A stretch of DNA of 64,000 nucleotides. It comes from Streptomyces lincolnensis. GTDB lineage: Bacteria; Actinomycetota; Actinomycetes; Streptomycetales; Streptomycetaceae. Of this stretch, positions 49,243 through 57,073 are shown one piece after another. The stretch is taken from contig NZ_JAIHON010000018.1 in the NCBI RefSeq assembly GCF_021173675.1, positions 1 to 64,000 of the forward strand, written 5' to 3'. A program made the translations under genes and the position numbers. Below the pieces are notes generated by a model, which searched no databases, had not been told where the DNA came from, and was given only the letters and a program-made list of their open reading frames with translations. The stretch's first letter is position 1, and each line of letters opens with the position of its first letter.

Positions 49243-49722
49243 ATGTCTGCTGCCGCTCAGCACCGTCGTACCCGCTCCACGCGGCTCAAGCGCACCGTCG
49301 CGCTCGCCGGCCTCGGCGCCGCCGTGGTCGCGCTCCCCCTCGTCGGCGCGACCAGCGCGTCCGCCGCCACGCCGACGGCCGCCCCCACGGCCGTGACGTA
49401 CACCAGCAACCTGGACGGCTGGATCCGCCAGTCCCTTCAGATCATGGCGCAGAACGGCATCCCGGGGTCGTACAACGGCATCTACCGCAACGTCATCCGG
49501 GAGTCCTCCGGCAACCCGTACGCGATCAACAACTGGGACTCCAACGCGGCCGCGGGCACCCCGTCCAAGGGGCTGCTCCAGGTGATCGACCCGACCTTCC
49601 GGGCGTACCACGTGGCCGGCACGGCCTTCGACCCGTACGACCCGGTCGCCAACATCGTCGCCGCCTGCAACTACGCGGCCCACCGGTACGGCTCGATCGA
49701 CAACGTGTGGGGCGCGTACTGA
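49243..49722 (+). CDS. Secreted transglycosylase-like SLT domain protein
   Basis: A 159-residue secreted protein. A signal peptide ends near residue 45 (AGLGAAVVALPLVGATSASAA). The lysozyme-like SLT domain follows: NVIRESSGNPYAINNWDSNAAAGTPSKGLLQVIDPTFRAY, where E in RESSGNP is the catalytic glutamate, and ANIVAACNYAAHRYGS near the end. It should cleave peptidoglycan. Its long leader is a c-di-AMP riboswitch. The 3' end is duplicated with a 20-bp period across the stop codon. Confidence 0.93.
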   Translation: MSAAAQHRRTRSTRLKRTVALAGLGAAVVALPLVGATSASAATPTAAPTAVTYTSNLDGWIRQSLQIMAQNGIPGSYNGIYRNVIRESSGNPYAINNWDSNAAAGTPSKGLLQVIDPTFRAYHVAGTAFDPYDPVANIVAACNYAAHRYGSIDNVWGAY

Positions 49723-49740
49723 GCGTGTGGGGCGCGTACT
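49704..49740. repeat. 20-bp tandem duplication over the SLT gene stop
   Basis: CGTGTGGGGCGCGTACT occurs at 49704-49720 and 49724-49740. The first copy ends the SLT gene (stop 49720-49722). The second overlaps the reverse-strand stop codon of the HAD gene (49739-49741). Confidence 0.9.
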
Positions 49741-50557
49741 AGAAGTCACCCTGCGGGAAGAGTCTTTCGAGGACGACGGCGATGCCGTCGTCCTCGTTCG
49801 ACAGGGTCACCTCGTCGGCCACGGCCTTGAGTTCGGGGTGGGCGTTGGCCATGGCGACGCCGTGGGCGGCCCAGTCGAACATGGGGATGTCGTTGGGCAT
49901 GTCCCCGAAGGCGATGGTCCGCTCGGGGCCCAGGCCCAGGTGGTCGGCGGCCAGGGCCAGCCCCGTCGCCTTGGTGATGCCGCGTGGCTGGAGTTCGACG
50001 GTCCCGGGGCCCGACATGGTGACCGTCGCGAGGGAACCGACCACTCCGCGCGCCGTCGACGCCAACTCGTCGTCGGACAGGTAGGGGTGGCGCAGCAGCA
50101 CCTTGCTGATGGGCGCGGACCACAGGTCGTCGCGCCGCCCGACGCGGACGGCGGGCAGCGTGGGGTGTGGCATGAGGTACCCGGGCTCGATGAGGGTGAG
50201 CCCGTCGACGCCGTCCTGGTCGACCGCCGCGTACACCTGGCCCACCTCGGCCTCGATCTTGCCGAGCGCCGTCTCGGCCAGCTCCCGGTCCAGGGTCACC
50301 GACCACAGCAGACGGTCCGCGCGGGCGTCGTAGACCTGCGCGCCCTGCCCGCACACCGCGAGCCCGGTACTGCCCAGGTCGTCCAGGAGCGGCCGCACTC
50401 TGGGAGCCGGCCGGCCGGTCACGACGAGGTGCCGGGCGCCGGCCGCCGCCACCCGCGCGAGCGCGGCGAGCGACCGGTCGGAGAGCGTGTCGTCGGCGCG
50501 GAGGAGGGTGCCGTCCAGGTCGGTGGCGACGAGTGAATATGCGGTGGGTGCGGCCAT
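49739..50557 (-). CDS. HAD family (Cof-type) phosphatase
   Basis: A 272-residue HAD IIB phosphatase. Motif I is ATDLDGTLL (residues 11-19), with nucleophile and acid/base Asp; a cap domain occupies about 85-190; the lysine is in RGITKATGL; motif IV is FGDMPNDIPMFDWA. Substrates of this group are sugar phosphates or flavin/PLP precursors and cannot be predicted. The start is the ATG at MAAPTAYSLV. It is convergent with the SLT gene and its stop lies in the duplicated 20-bp unit. Confidence 0.92.
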   Translation of the reverse strand: MAAPTAYSLVATDLDGTLLRADDTLSDRSLAALARVAAAGARHLVVTGRPAPRVRPLLDDLGSTGLAVCGQGAQVYDARADRLLWSVTLDRELAETALGKIEAEVGQVYAAVDQDGVDGLTLIEPGYLMPHPTLPAVRVGRRDDLWSAPISKVLLRHPYLSDDELASTARGVVGSLATVTMSGPGTVELQPRGITKATGLALAADHLGLGPERTIAFGDMPNDIPMFDWAAHGVAMANAHPELKAVADEVTLSNEDDGIAVVLERLFPQGDF

Positions 50558-50650
50558 GATCAGAGAATACGGATGGAAAGCCCCACCGACTCGACGCGAA
50601 CCGGACGGCCGCAGCCTTCACATGCGTCGACCCGCGCTCCGGTTGGGCGC

Positions 50651-51679
50651 TCAGGCGGAGTCCCGCACCACCAGTTCCGTCGGCAGGATCACCCCGGCGG
50701 TGTCCTCGCCGGCGATCTGGGCGAGGAGCATGCGGACCATCTCGGCGCTGATGCGGTCGAAGGGCTGGCGGACGGTGGTGAGGGCGGGGCTGACGGAGGT
50801 GGCCGCCGGGGAGTCGTCGAAGCCGCCGACAGCGATGTCATCGGGGACCGAACGGCCGGACTGCTGCAGGGCGTTGACGACTCCCTGGGCCATGAGGTCG
50901 GAGGCGACGAACACCGCCTCCATGTCGGGCGCGCGGTCCAGCAGCCGGCGGGCCGCCCGTTCGCCACCGCTGCGGGTGTAGTCGCCCTCGGCCACCAGTT
51001 CCGGGGCGTGGGGCACGCCGGCCTCGGCGAGCACCTCGCGGTAGCCGGCGAGGCGGTCGGTGCCGCCCGGGAGGTCGAGCGGACCGGTGATCATGCCGAT
51101 GCGGCGGCGGCCGGTGCCCAGGAGATGGCGGACCATGTCCCGGGCGCCCTCGCGGTCGTCGGCCGCGACGTAACTCACCTTGGTACCGAGGCCCATGGGC
51201 TTGCCGCAGGCCACCAGCGGGATGCCCGCGTCCCTCAGCTCGGCGGCGACCGGGTCCCCGCTGTGGCTGGAGACCAGCAGGACCCCGTCGACATGGCCGG
51301 TGGTGATGTACCGGGTCAGCCGCCGCCGGTCGTCGTCGCTGGCCGCCAGCATCAGCAGGAGCGGGATGTCGTGGCGGGCCAGATGCTCGGTGCAGCCGCG
51401 CAGCAGGATGTTGAAGTTGGGATCCTCGAAGAACTTCTCCTGCGGCTCGGTGAGGAGGAAGGCGACCGAGTCCGAGCGGCCCGTGCTCAGGCTGCGGGCG
51501 TGCCGGTTGACCACGTAGCCGGTCTTCCTGATGGCCGCCTCCACGGACCGGCCGGCGGCCGGTGAGACGTAGTGGCCGCCGTTCAGGAAGCGGGAGACGG
51601 TGCCCCGCGACACGCCCGCCTCCCGCGCCACGTCGTGGATGGTGGGCGGGCGGCGGCGGCCGTTCGGACTGGTGGTCAT
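50651..51679 (-). CDS. LacI family regulator of the galactan cluster
   Basis: A 342-residue regulator. The helix-turn-helix and hinge helix are TIHDVAREAGVSRGTVSRFLNGGHYVSPAA (residues 13-42); the ligand-binding domain follows, with GRRRIGMITGP and DDIAVGGFDDSPAATSVSPALTTVRQP. It is the last gene on the strand of the ABC importer and probably cotranscribed with it, separated by a 78-bp repeat. It is expected to bind the two CTGTG(N6)CACAG sites between the importer and the GH53 gene, releasing them when a galactan-derived sugar binds. Confidence 0.93.
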   Translation of the reverse strand: MTTSPNGRRRPPTIHDVAREAGVSRGTVSRFLNGGHYVSPAAGRSVEAAIRKTGYVVNRHARSLSTGRSDSVAFLLTEPQEKFFEDPNFNILLRGCTEHLARHDIPLLLMLAASDDDRRRLTRYITTGHVDGVLLVSSHSGDPVAAELRDAGIPLVACGKPMGLGTKVSYVAADDREGARDMVRHLLGTGRRRIGMITGPLDLPGGTDRLAGYREVLAEAGVPHAPELVAEGDYTRSGGERAARRLLDRAPDMEAVFVASDLMAQGVVNALQQSGRSVPDDIAVGGFDDSPAATSVSPALTTVRQPFDRISAEMVRMLLAQIAGEDTAGVILPTELVVRDSA

Positions 51680-51686
51680 GTCCCTC

Positions 51687-51764
51687 GTTCAGGCGGTTCG
51701 GGAACGTTCGGGCAGTTCGGGTAGTTCAGGTGGTTCAGGCGGTTCGGGAAAGGGGGTTCAGGAC
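51687..51764. repeat. 9-bp degenerate tandem repeat between permease and LacI genes
   Basis: Eight units of GTTC(A/G)GGNN fill the gap and run into the last codons of the permease, including its stop (51758-51760). On the coding strand the unit reads CCTGAACC, so each T-bearing copy carries a TGA. Confidence 0.8.
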
Positions 51765-52633
51765 TTGATCGAGCCGCTCAGCAGGTCCAGGGACCAGAAC
51801 CGCTGGATCACCAGGAAGAGCGCGATCAGCGGGAGGATCGCGAGCAGACAGCCGGTGATCACCAGGGTGTAGAGCGCGGGCTGCGAGGCCCCCTGGGCGA
51901 GCAGCGTGTAGAGCCCGAGCGTGATCGGGAACTTGGTGTCGTCGGCCAGCATCACGTACGGCAGCAGGAAGTTGTTCCAGATGCCGACGAACTGGAAGAG
52001 GAACACCGTGATCAGGCCCGGCATCATCATCGGCACCGCGATCCGGGAGAAGATCCGCCACTCGCTCGCGCCGTCCATGCGAGCGGCCTCCATGAGCTCG
52101 GTGGGCACCGAGGCGGCCGCGTAGATACGGACCAGGTAGACGCCGTAGGGCGACAGGATCGACGGCAGCAGCATCGACCAGTACGAGTCCGCCAGGCCCA
52201 TCTTCGACAGCAGCAGATACTGCGGTACGGCGAGCACGATGCCCGGCACCAGCACGCCGGCCAGGATCAGCTTGAAGACGGCCTCACGGCCCCGGAAGCT
52301 GTAGCGGCCGAGCGCGTAGCCGCCGGCGGCGGAGACCGCGGCGGACAGCAGGGCGCCGAAACCGGCGTAGAAGGCGGAGTTGGCCATCCACTGCCAGTAG
52401 ATGCCGTCCCGGTAGGCCGTCAGGTCGCTGAGGTTCTGGAGGAGGCCGGTGCCGGGGGCGAAGCTGAAGGTGGAGAAGAGCTCCGACCGGTCCTTGGTCG
52501 CCGCGATGATCACCCAGGCGATGGGGACCAGGCAGTACAGGGCGCCGAGGATCAGGACGAGGGTGGGGACCCAGGCGGTGCGCCGGGCACGGGACGGGCC
52601 GGTGGCGTCGGCGGTGAGGGTGAGGGGGGTCAT
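51758..52633 (-). CDS. Carbohydrate ABC transporter permease (MalG type)
   Basis: A 291-residue inner-membrane permease with six helices. The EAA loop that contacts the ATPase is ELMEAARMDGASEWRIFSRIAVPMMMPGL (about residues 186-214). The start ATG overlaps the stop of the first permease (ATGA). No ATPase gene is in the operon; in Streptomyces the shared MsiK ATPase usually energises such importers. Confidence 0.93.
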   Translation of the reverse strand: MTPLTLTADATGPSRARRTAWVPTLVLILGALYCLVPIAWVIIAATKDRSELFSTFSFAPGTGLLQNLSDLTAYRDGIYWQWMANSAFYAGFGALLSAAVSAAGGYALGRYSFRGREAVFKLILAGVLVPGIVLAVPQYLLLSKMGLADSYWSMLLPSILSPYGVYLVRIYAAASVPTELMEAARMDGASEWRIFSRIAVPMMMPGLITVFLFQFVGIWNNFLLPYVMLADDTKFPITLGLYTLLAQGASQPALYTLVITGCLLAILPLIALFLVIQRFWSLDLLSGSIKS

Positions 52634-53625
52634 GCCCGGTCCTCCCGGGTGTAGCGGTCGGAGATGCGCAGCAGGGTGAAGGAGAGGACGAACGTGGCCA
52701 GGGCCAGGACGACCGCGGTGGCCGAGGCGCCGTAGATGTCGGACTTCAGGAAGGCGCTGTCGTAGATGGCCATCAGCGGGCTCCAGGTGGACTGGAGGTT
52801 GTTCGTCAGGGGCTTGAGGGCCATCGGCTCGGTGAAGACCTGGAGGGTGGCGATCACCGAGAAGAAGAAGGTGAGGACCAACGAGGGCATCACGATCGGG
52901 ATCTTGATGCTGAGCGCGATCCTGAGGTCGGACGCGCCGTCGATACGGGCCGCCTCGTAGATCTCCTGCGGGATCGCCCGGAGCGCGGTGTAGATGACGA
53001 TCATGTTGAAGCCGGTGCCGCCCCAGACCGCGATGTTCGCGAAGGACAGGTAGAGGTTGCCGCCGTTGAACAGATCCGGTTCCGGCAGGCCGAACTTGTC
53101 CAGCAGGTAGTAGAACGGGCTGACGGCCGGCAGGTAGAGGAAGCCCCACATCAGGGCGGCGATGATGCCGGGGACCGCGTACGGCAGGAAGATCATCAGC
53201 CGGGCGAAGGAGGCGCTGCGGGCCTTGGGGGTGTCCAGCATCAGCGCGAAGACCAGCGCCAGGCCCAGCATGGTCGGGATGACGATGAGACCGTAGCCGA
53301 AGGCGCGCAGGACGCTGTGGCCGAACTCGGAGTTGTTCAGTACGTCGGCGTAGTTGCCGAAGCCGTTCCAGACCTCCGCGCGGGCCCCCTTGCCGAGGCC
53401 GATGCCCTTGACCTGGACCTTGTGCAGGCTGAGCCAGACCGCGTAGCCGATCGGGATCACGGTGAAGGCGGCGAAGAGCGTCAGCGTGGGCGCCAGGAAC
53501 CAGTACGGCGCGCTGCGGCCACGACGGCGGGGGCTGCTGGGGCGGACGGACGGGGCGGTGCCGGTGCCGTCCGCCAAGGGCCCGACCTCGACACGGTCGG
53601 AGCCCTTGAGCGGCGCGCTGGTCAT
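52630..53625 (-). CDS. Carbohydrate ABC transporter permease (MalF type)
   Basis: A 331-residue permease with six helices and a longer N-terminal cytoplasmic part rich in Ser, Pro and Arg. The EAA loop is EIYEAARIDGASDLRIALSIKIPIVMPSL (about residues 220-248). The start ATG 53625 overlaps the stop of the binding-protein gene by 4 bp. It pairs with the MalG-type permease for sugar uptake. Confidence 0.93.
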   Translation of the reverse strand: MTSAPLKGSDRVEVGPLADGTGTAPSVRPSSPRRRGRSAPYWFLAPTLTLFAAFTVIPIGYAVWLSLHKVQVKGIGLGKGARAEVWNGFGNYADVLNNSEFGHSVLRAFGYGLIVIPTMLGLALVFALMLDTPKARSASFARLMIFLPYAVPGIIAALMWGFLYLPAVSPFYYLLDKFGLPEPDLFNGGNLYLSFANIAVWGGTGFNMIVIYTALRAIPQEIYEAARIDGASDLRIALSIKIPIVMPSLVLTFFFSVIATLQVFTEPMALKPLTNNLQSTWSPLMAIYDSAFLKSDIYGASATAVVLALATFVLSFTLLRISDRYTREDRA

Positions 53626-54959
53626 GCCTCGGTCACCTCGAAGCCCTGCTTCTTCATGTCGTCGAAGGTCTTCGACTGCATCGTGGACAGGGCGGAGAGG
53701 AACTGGGCCTCCTTCTTCGCCTTGGTGGCACTGCCGAACCCGTCCTGGAAGGCGGTGTAGGCGGTCTGCACGTTCGGGCCCCAGGCGGAGGGTGCCGCGG
53801 TCGCGGCGATCTCGGCGGCCGTGGTGTAGAAGTCGGCCTGGTTCGAGAAGAACTCGGGCGTGGTGAGGATGTCGCCGGACTGGCCCTTGGTGGCGGCCGG
53901 GTAGACGGCCGGGTACTTGACCAGGGCGGCCAGCGCCTCGGGGTCGGTGTTGATCCAGCGGGCGAACTTCGCCGCGGCCTCGGCGTGCTTGGAGTCGCTG
54001 GAGACACCGGTGGAGGAACCGCCCCAGCTGCCGGTGACGTTGTCGCCGGACTTCCACTGCGGCAGCGGGGCCATGCGCCACTTGCCCTTGGTGTCGGGCG
54101 CGGAGGAGACCAGCACGCCCGGCGCCCAGACGGCGGAGATCCAGGCCAGGTGGGTGCCCTTGTTCAGGGCCTGGTTCCAGGCCGGGGTGTACATCGGCTG
54201 GTTGTCGATGACGCCCTCCTGCACCAGGCCGCCCCAGAACTCGGCCACCTGCTGGGTGCCGGCGTCGTCGATGCCGACGGTCCACTTGCCGCCGCCGTCG
54301 ACGGTCCACCACTGGCCGCCGGCCTGCTGGGCGAGACCGGCGAAGAGACCCGGGTCGTTGGAGGAGAAGGTGGTCAGATACGCGTCCGGGGCCGCCTTCT
54401 TCGCGGCGCGGGCGACCTCGGCGAACTCCGTCCAGGTCTTCGGGACGCTGAGTCCGTGCTGCTTGAACAGGTCCTCGCGGTAGTAGAACATCAGCGGCGC
54501 GGAGTCCTGCGGCACGCCGTAGACGGCGTCGGTGCCGAGGGTGACCATCTTCCACGCGCCCTCAGCAAACTCGGACTTGGCGTCCTTGACGTACTGGGAG
54601 ATGTCGGCGAGGACGTCGTTGGAGACCAGGGTCGGCAGCGACTGGTACTCGGCCTGGATGAGGTCGGGCGCGTTGCCGGCCTTCTTCGCGGTGATCAGCT
54701 TGGAGACGATCTCGGCGCCGCTGGCCTGCTTGGAGACCGTGACCGTGATGTCCGGGTTCTTCTTGTTCCAGATCGCGGCGACCTTCTCCATGTTCGGCGC
54801 CCACGACCAGTAGGTCAGCTTGACCGGGCCACTGCTGTCACCGGAGTCCTTGTCGTCGGAACCGCCGCAGGCGGCGAGGGTGCTGGTCAGGCCGAGGGCT
54901 GCGGCCCCGGCGAGCATGGAACGCCTGCTGATCTGGCGGCGGTGGATCGACATCTTCAT
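53622..54959 (-). CDS. Sugar-binding lipoprotein of the ABC importer
   Basis: A 445-residue extracellular binding protein. The signal RRQISRRSMLAGAAALGLTSTLAAC ends in a lipobox with C31, and the twin arginines suggest Tat export. The mature part has features of sugar-binding family 1, including LTYWSWAPNMEKVAAIWNKKNPDI near the start and WGGLVQEGVIDNQPMYTPAWNQALNKGTHLAWI. Because it shares a regulated divergent region with a GH53 galactanase, its likely ligands are galacto-oligosaccharides. ATG 54953 is an alternative start. Confidence 0.93.
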   Translation of the reverse strand: MKMSIHRRQISRRSMLAGAAALGLTSTLAACGGSDDKDSGDSSGPVKLTYWSWAPNMEKVAAIWNKKNPDITVTVSKQASGAEIVSKLITAKKAGNAPDLIQAEYQSLPTLVSNDVLADISQYVKDAKSEFAEGAWKMVTLGTDAVYGVPQDSAPLMFYYREDLFKQHGLSVPKTWTEFAEVARAAKKAAPDAYLTTFSSNDPGLFAGLAQQAGGQWWTVDGGGKWTVGIDDAGTQQVAEFWGGLVQEGVIDNQPMYTPAWNQALNKGTHLAWISAVWAPGVLVSSAPDTKGKWRMAPLPQWKSGDNVTGSWGGSSTGVSSDSKHAEAAAKFARWINTDPEALAALVKYPAVYPAATKGQSGDILTTPEFFSNQADFYTTAAEIAATAAPSAWGPNVQTAYTAFQDGFGSATKAKKEAQFLSALSTMQSKTFDDMKKQGFEVTEA

Positions 54960-55070
54960 CTCCCCTGATATGGACGAGCGCCTTCGGAACGTCCCGCGTT
55001 CGCGGCAACCGCCGTGGGGGGAGGGCTGCGGACACGTGACCGAGGGGCTGTGCGCGAGGACTGCGCGGCT

Positions 55071-55113
55071 CTGTGATCGTGCACAGTAGAGAATTGTTTC
55101 GGCCCCTTGTCAA
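55071..55113 (-). promoter_or_regulatory. Promoter and LacI-type operator of the ABC importer operon
   Basis: On the reverse strand TTGACA (55108-55113), a 17-bp spacer and TCTACT (55085-55090) form a good promoter. The operator CTGTGATCGTGCACAG (55071-55086), with central CG as usual for LacI proteins, overlaps the end of the -10 and the start site. This placement predicts repression. Confidence 0.75.
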
Positions 55114-55169
55114 TGGCGGGGCCGTGGGGTTACCTACTTGTTGCCCGGCGATGGATGGTGGTTTTGGGG

Positions 55170-55185
55170 CTGTGCACGATCACAG
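55170..55185 (+). promoter_or_regulatory. LacI-type operator before the GH53 gene
   Basis: CTGTGCACGATCACAG is the exact reverse complement of the site at 55071-55086, 84 bp away. It faces the galactanase gene, whose start is 176 bp further. No clear promoter motif is visible beside it. The remaining 55186-55361 holds decayed TTTCGTTCG repeats just before the gene. Confidence 0.75.
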
Positions 55186-55361
55186 AAACGCGCCCTGTCG
55201 ATCGGCTTCGGGGCGAGGGTGGAGGGGCGCGGGTGGGAGTGGGGTGGGGCGGCCCGCCCGGGCCACGGCCTGCCGGGGGCGGCTCCGCCGAGGCACCTTT
55301 CCTCGTTCGGTTTTTCGTTCGTTCCGCTCTTTCGTTCGTTTCGCTGTGAAGGGACTTTGAG

Positions 55362-56531
55362 ATGCGCAGACGCAGTGTGCTCACCGCCGCGGGAGCCGCG
55401 GCGCTGGCCGTGCCCGTGCTGGGCGCGGCACCGGCGGTGGCGGCACCGGCCGTCGGCTCGGCACCGGCCGTCGGTTCTACGGCGGGTGGCCGGGGCCGCC
55501 TGGCGATCCGGGGCGTGGACATCTCCTCGCTGCCGAAGAACGAGGACCACGGCGCCGTGTACCGCACCGCCGACGGCCACCGCGTGGACCCGGTCCGGCT
55601 GCTCGCGTGGGCGGGCGTCACGCATGCGCGCCTGAAGGTGTGGGTGAACCCGGTCGACGGCTACAACACCAAGGCGCGCATCCTCCCGCTGGCCCGTCGC
55701 CTGAAGCGGGCCGGCATCGGCATCTGGGTCGACTTCCACTACTCCGACACCTGGGCCGACCCGGCGCACCAGACCAAGCCGGCCGCGTGGGCCGACCTGG
55801 ACGTGGCGGGGCTGAGCAGGGCGGTCTACGACCACACGGCGGACGTTCTGGCGGCGTTGCGCCGTCAGGGCACCCCGGCCCAGCTGGTCCAGATCGGCAA
55901 CGAGCTCAACGGCGGCATGCTCTGGCCCGAGGGCAACTGGGAGCACTTCGACAACCTCAGCGCCTTCCTCAAGGCCGGCCTGCGCGCCGCCCGCGACACC
56001 ACCCCGCGCATCCGCACCATCCTCCACCTGGCCAACGGCGGCGACAACGGCCTGTACCGCTGGTGGTTCGACAACGTCACCTCGTACGGCGTCGACTTCG
56101 ACATCATCGGCCTCTCCTACTACCCGTTCTGGCACGGGCCGGTGGAGCAGGCCGCCGCCAACATGGCGGACATCACGGCCCGTTACGGCAAGCCGTGCGT
56201 GATCGCCGAGACGGCCTACCCGTTCACGCTGGAGAGCGAGGACGACGTCAACGACATCATGAACGACCCCTCGCAGCTCACCCCCGGCTTCCCCGCCACC
56301 CCCGACGGCCAGTCCGCCTGGCTCCGCGCGGTCGCCGACCTCGCCGCCGCCGTCCCCGACGGCCAGGGCCTCGGCTACTGCTACTGGGAGGGCGCCTGGA
56401 CCTACCGCGAGGGCAGCGGCTGGGACCCGACGAACCCGGCCTCGGGCAACGCCTGGGAGAACCTCGCCCTGTTCGACTTCGAGGACAGGGCCCTGCCGGG
56501 GCTGCGGACGCTGGGCCGGTACCGGTCGTAG
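55362..56531 (+). CDS. Secreted GH53 endo-beta-1,4-galactanase
   Basis: A 389-residue glycoside hydrolase family 53 enzyme. A Tat-like signal (MRRRSVLTAAGAAALAVPVLGAA) precedes RGVDISSLPKNEDHG. The acid/base E181 lies in IGNELNGGMLWPEG and the nucleophile E283 in VIAETAYPF, on strands 4 and 7 of the barrel; HARLKVWVNP and WVDFHYSDTWADPAHQ are conserved. It should release galacto-oligosaccharides from arabinogalactan outside the cell. The ribosome site AAGGGA is 8 bp before the ATG. The divergent importer would take up the products. Confidence 0.95.
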   Translation: MRRRSVLTAAGAAALAVPVLGAAPAVAAPAVGSAPAVGSTAGGRGRLAIRGVDISSLPKNEDHGAVYRTADGHRVDPVRLLAWAGVTHARLKVWVNPVDGYNTKARILPLARRLKRAGIGIWVDFHYSDTWADPAHQTKPAAWADLDVAGLSRAVYDHTADVLAALRRQGTPAQLVQIGNELNGGMLWPEGNWEHFDNLSAFLKAGLRAARDTTPRIRTILHLANGGDNGLYRWWFDNVTSYGVDFDIIGLSYYPFWHGPVEQAAANMADITARYGKPCVIAETAYPFTLESEDDVNDIMNDPSQLTPGFPATPDGQSAWLRAVADLAAAVPDGQGLGYCYWEGAWTYREGSGWDPTNPASGNAWENLALFDFEDRALPGLRTLGRYRS

Positions 56532-56594
56532 GGGCTCCGGCGGCGCGCCGTGCAGTGCCGTGCCTTGGCGTGCCGTGGCGTGGCGTGCCTTGGC

Positions 56595-56628
56595 GTGTGC
56601 GGGGTGTACCGGGCTACACCTCGCACAC
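56595..56628 (+). terminator. Terminator after the GH53 gene
   Basis: Arms GTGTGCGGGGTGTA (56595-56608) and TACACCTCGCACAC (56615-56628) pair with one mismatch around a 6-base loop. It follows a run of TGCCGTG/TGGCGTG repeats (56550-56598). Confidence 0.8.
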
Positions 56629-56704
56629 GGAAGCGGGCTCCCTCGTGGCGGCGGGTCGGCTGCGGAATCGTGGGCGGTACGAGATTCCGAGAAAGGGACC
56701 GTCC

Positions 56705-57052
56705 ATGCGCCGTCGCCAAAGCCGTAGCCGTAGCCGTAGCCGTAGCCGTAGCCGTAGCCGTAGCCAAAGTCCTAGCCGTGGCCGTGGCCGTGGCCTCACG
56801 ATCGCCGCCGTCCTCACCGCCGTCACCCTGACCGCCGTGCTCGCCACCGGCTGCGATCCCGACGCCGACGACGTCGACCACTCACGGGGCTGTGTGTCCG
56901 GCGCCTCGGGCAGCGAGGTCGACAAGGCCGTCCGACAGCTCGACCAGGCGATCGAGGACTACAACAAGGCCGTCCTGAACGGCGACTCCGACCCGGACTC
57001 CAGCGCGATCGACGCGGCGACGGCGCGGCTGAAGGACGTGTGTGCGTCGTGA
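56705..57052 (+). CDS. Small lipoprotein with RS-repeat N-terminus
   Basis: A 115-residue protein. The N-region MRRRQ is followed by about seven Ser-Arg pairs coded by a hexanucleotide repeat, then SPSRGRGRG, a hydrophobic segment (LTIAAVLTAVTLTAVLA) and a lipobox TGC near residue 49. The mature part (about 67 residues) has an acidic helical region, SEVDKAVRQLDQAIEDYNKAVLNGD, and one more pair of cysteines. It is probably a membrane lipoprotein of unknown function; similar short Streptomyces lipoproteins exist, but I recall none with such a long RS stretch. Confidence 0.75.
   Translation: MRRRQSRSRSRSRSRSRSRSQSPSRGRGRGLTIAAVLTAVTLTAVLATGCDPDADDVDHSRGCVSGASGSEVDKAVRQLDQAIEDYNKAVLNGDSDPDSSAIDAATARLKDVCAS
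56721..56762 (+). repeat. Hexanucleotide microsatellite (GCCGTA)7
   Basis: Seven perfect GCCGTA units lie within the lipoprotein signal region, followed by GCCAAAGTCCTA and three GCCGTG units. Each unit adds two codons (Ser-Arg), so length changes stay in frame. Confidence 0.95.
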
Positions 57053-57073
57053 GTCACGGGGGGGGGTCGGCTG

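Noticed and set aside
51687..51764. The 9-bp repeat array considered as a CRISPR array
   Set aside because: Units are 9 bp, degenerate and without spacers; no cas genes are in the window.
56721..56762. The hexanucleotide repeat considered as a telomere-like or origin sequence
   Set aside because: It lies in frame within a lipoprotein gene and has no flanking structures.
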